Positions 63,289 to 64,000 of a stretch of 64,000 nucleotides of DNA are shown one piece after another. Location: positions 1-64,000 of the forward strand of contig CAYNRU010000013.1 in NCBI GenBank assembly GCA_964399635.1, read 5' to 3'. The notes under the pieces are model-generated. The model was not told the origin of the DNA. It ran no database searches and worked only from the letters and a program-made list of their open reading frames with translations. This DNA is from UBA4615 sp964399635. Its GTDB lineage: Bacteria > Pseudomonadota > Gammaproteobacteria > Burkholderiales > Burkholderiaceae_E. A program made the position numbers and the translations under genes. Every line of letters begins with the position of its first letter. Positions within the stretch are counted from its first letter, which is position 1.

Positions 63289-64000
63289 GGCGCACGCTCC
63301 ACCGAGATCGGCCCGAACATCGGGCCGAGCCGCGCCGTGCTCTCGTGCGCGGCGGCGATGCGGACCGTGCCGTCGGCAACGCGCGCATCGAGCTCGGCCT
63401 CGAGCAGCGCTTCGCCCCACGCGCCGTCGGTCGTCGCCTGGCGTACGCGCAGCGCGTCGCCCGAGGCGAGCCCTAGGCCCGCGAGCGTCGCCGCGTTCAT
63501 TCGCGCTCTGGGGACGGCCGCGTCGCGGGTGAGCTGGAGGCTGGGCGCGCGGCGCACGATCGGGTCGGTCGAGTAGATCGGCACGTCGGCCACGCGCTGC
63601 AGGCCGGCGGCGGCGGCGGGCACCGCGATCGGGCCGGACACCGCGTTGGACAGTCGCGAGGCCAAGTCTGCGGGCAGCGCCTGCGCCCGCACCGCCTCGG
63701 CGCTGTCCTGGTCGAAGCCCGGCAGCGACAGCAGGTTGCCCAGCACGCGCAGCACCTTCCAGGCGGGACGCGCCTCGCCGCGCGGGCGCACCACGCCGTT
63801 GAAGCTCTGCACGGTGCCCGCGCAGTTGACGAAGGTGCCGGCGGTCTCGGTGAACGGCGTGATCGGCAGCAGGCAGTCGGCCGACGCCATCAGCTCGGCC
63901 GAACGGTAGGCGGTCAGCGCGACGACGGTGTCGGCGGCGGCGAGCGCAGCGCCCACCGCACCGGGATTGCCGTGGTCGTGCTCAGGCTCGAGGCCCAGCA
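63285..64000 (-). CDS. nuoG: NADH-quinone oxidoreductase subunit G, C-terminal part (runs off the window)
   Basis: About 238 codons of the C-terminal part of NuoG, the large iron-sulfur subunit of the complex I peripheral arm; the frame is open to the window edge, so the cluster-binding N-terminal part lies outside. The visible part, SADCLLPITPFTETAGTFVNC, then VVRPRGEARPAWKVLRVLGN, is the molybdopterin-oxidoreductase-like portion and the C-terminal domain. The internal Met at 63956 is not the start. It overlaps nuoH by 4 nt and confirms the order G-H-I-J-K-L-M-N. Confidence 0.9.
   Translation of the reverse strand, partial: LGLEPEHDHGNPGAVGAALAAADTVVALTAYRSAELMASADCLLPITPFTETAGTFVNCAGTVQSFNGVVRPRGEARPAWKVLRVLGNLLSLPGFDQDSAEAVRAQALPADLASRLSNAVSGPIAVPAAAAGLQRVADVPIYSTDPIVRRAPSLQLTRDAAVPRARMNAATLAGLGLASGDALRVRQATTDGAWGEALLEAELDARVADGTVRIAAAHESTARLGPMFGPISVERAP

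Overview
The window is a stretch of very GC-rich DNA (roughly 70% by eye) that is almost wholly coding. It most likely comes from a phototrophic betaproteobacterium of the Burkholderiales. This is inferred from three things: bacteriochlorophyll genes (3' end of bchL, then bchM) at the left edge, two Bug/TctC-type periplasmic binding proteins among many acyl-CoA genes, and a nuoG-to-nuoN respiratory complex I cluster followed by a NUDIX gene. No species can be named from the sequence alone.

Layout. 1-947: end of a photosynthesis gene cluster (bchL', bchM). 948-2914: a gene-poor 291 bp stretch, an MFS transporter and a small DUF1499 lipoprotein. 3.1-14.1 kb: acyl-CoA genes (two acyl-CoA dehydrogenases, two AMP-forming acyl-CoA ligases, an SDR, an alpha/beta hydrolase, a biotin-dependent carboxyltransferase with a free 73-residue biotinyl protein) and a divergent TetR regulator with a clear palindromic operator. 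28.3 down to 14.1 kb (minus strand): an apparent single run of 14 genes with very short gaps or overlaps. It encodes a branched-chain-amino-acid-type ABC importer (LivKHMGF), a cyclase-family hydrolase, an IclR regulator, a Cys-less thiolase-fold protein with a DUF35 partner, an ADP-forming CoA ligase, a TctC protein, a split AtuA pair and a PRISE-like reductase. This looks like an uptake and CoA-dependent degradation pathway for an unidentified carboxylic acid. 29.9-28.4 kb: flavin reductase plus a second IclR, divergent from 30.1-34.1 kb: TctC, RidA, amidohydrolase, FAH-family hydrolase and a 2-keto-4-pentenoate-type hydratase, resembling a ring-cleavage lower pathway.

34.2-39.9 kb: DUF309, a relic resembling a phosphopantetheinyl transferase, and then a minus-strand operon (DUF2934, phosphoribosyltransferase, dienelactone-hydrolase-like, divergent PRPP synthetase) preceded by a perfect FNR/Anr-type box. 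RmuC and a group II truncated hemoglobin lie upstream of it. 40.0-44.6 kb: a two-component system in one operon with a PAP2 phosphatase and an EptA-type phosphoethanolamine transferase, i.e. a lipid A remodelling locus. 51.3-44.6 kb (minus): patatin/outer-membrane protein, DUF4254, heptosyltransferase I and a large FtsX-type permease. 51.4-54.6 kb: a glycine-zipper ORF, a proline-rich membrane protein, a di-haem peroxidase without a visible signal peptide and an outer-membrane-like protein. 54.8-64 kb: tRNA-Ser(UGA), a NUDIX hydrolase and nuoN-M-L-K-J-I-H-G' on the minus strand, with nuoG running off the right edge.

All functions come from reading motifs and from family knowledge; no database search was run. 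Many very long antisense ORFs exist because of the GC content and were discarded as shadows.
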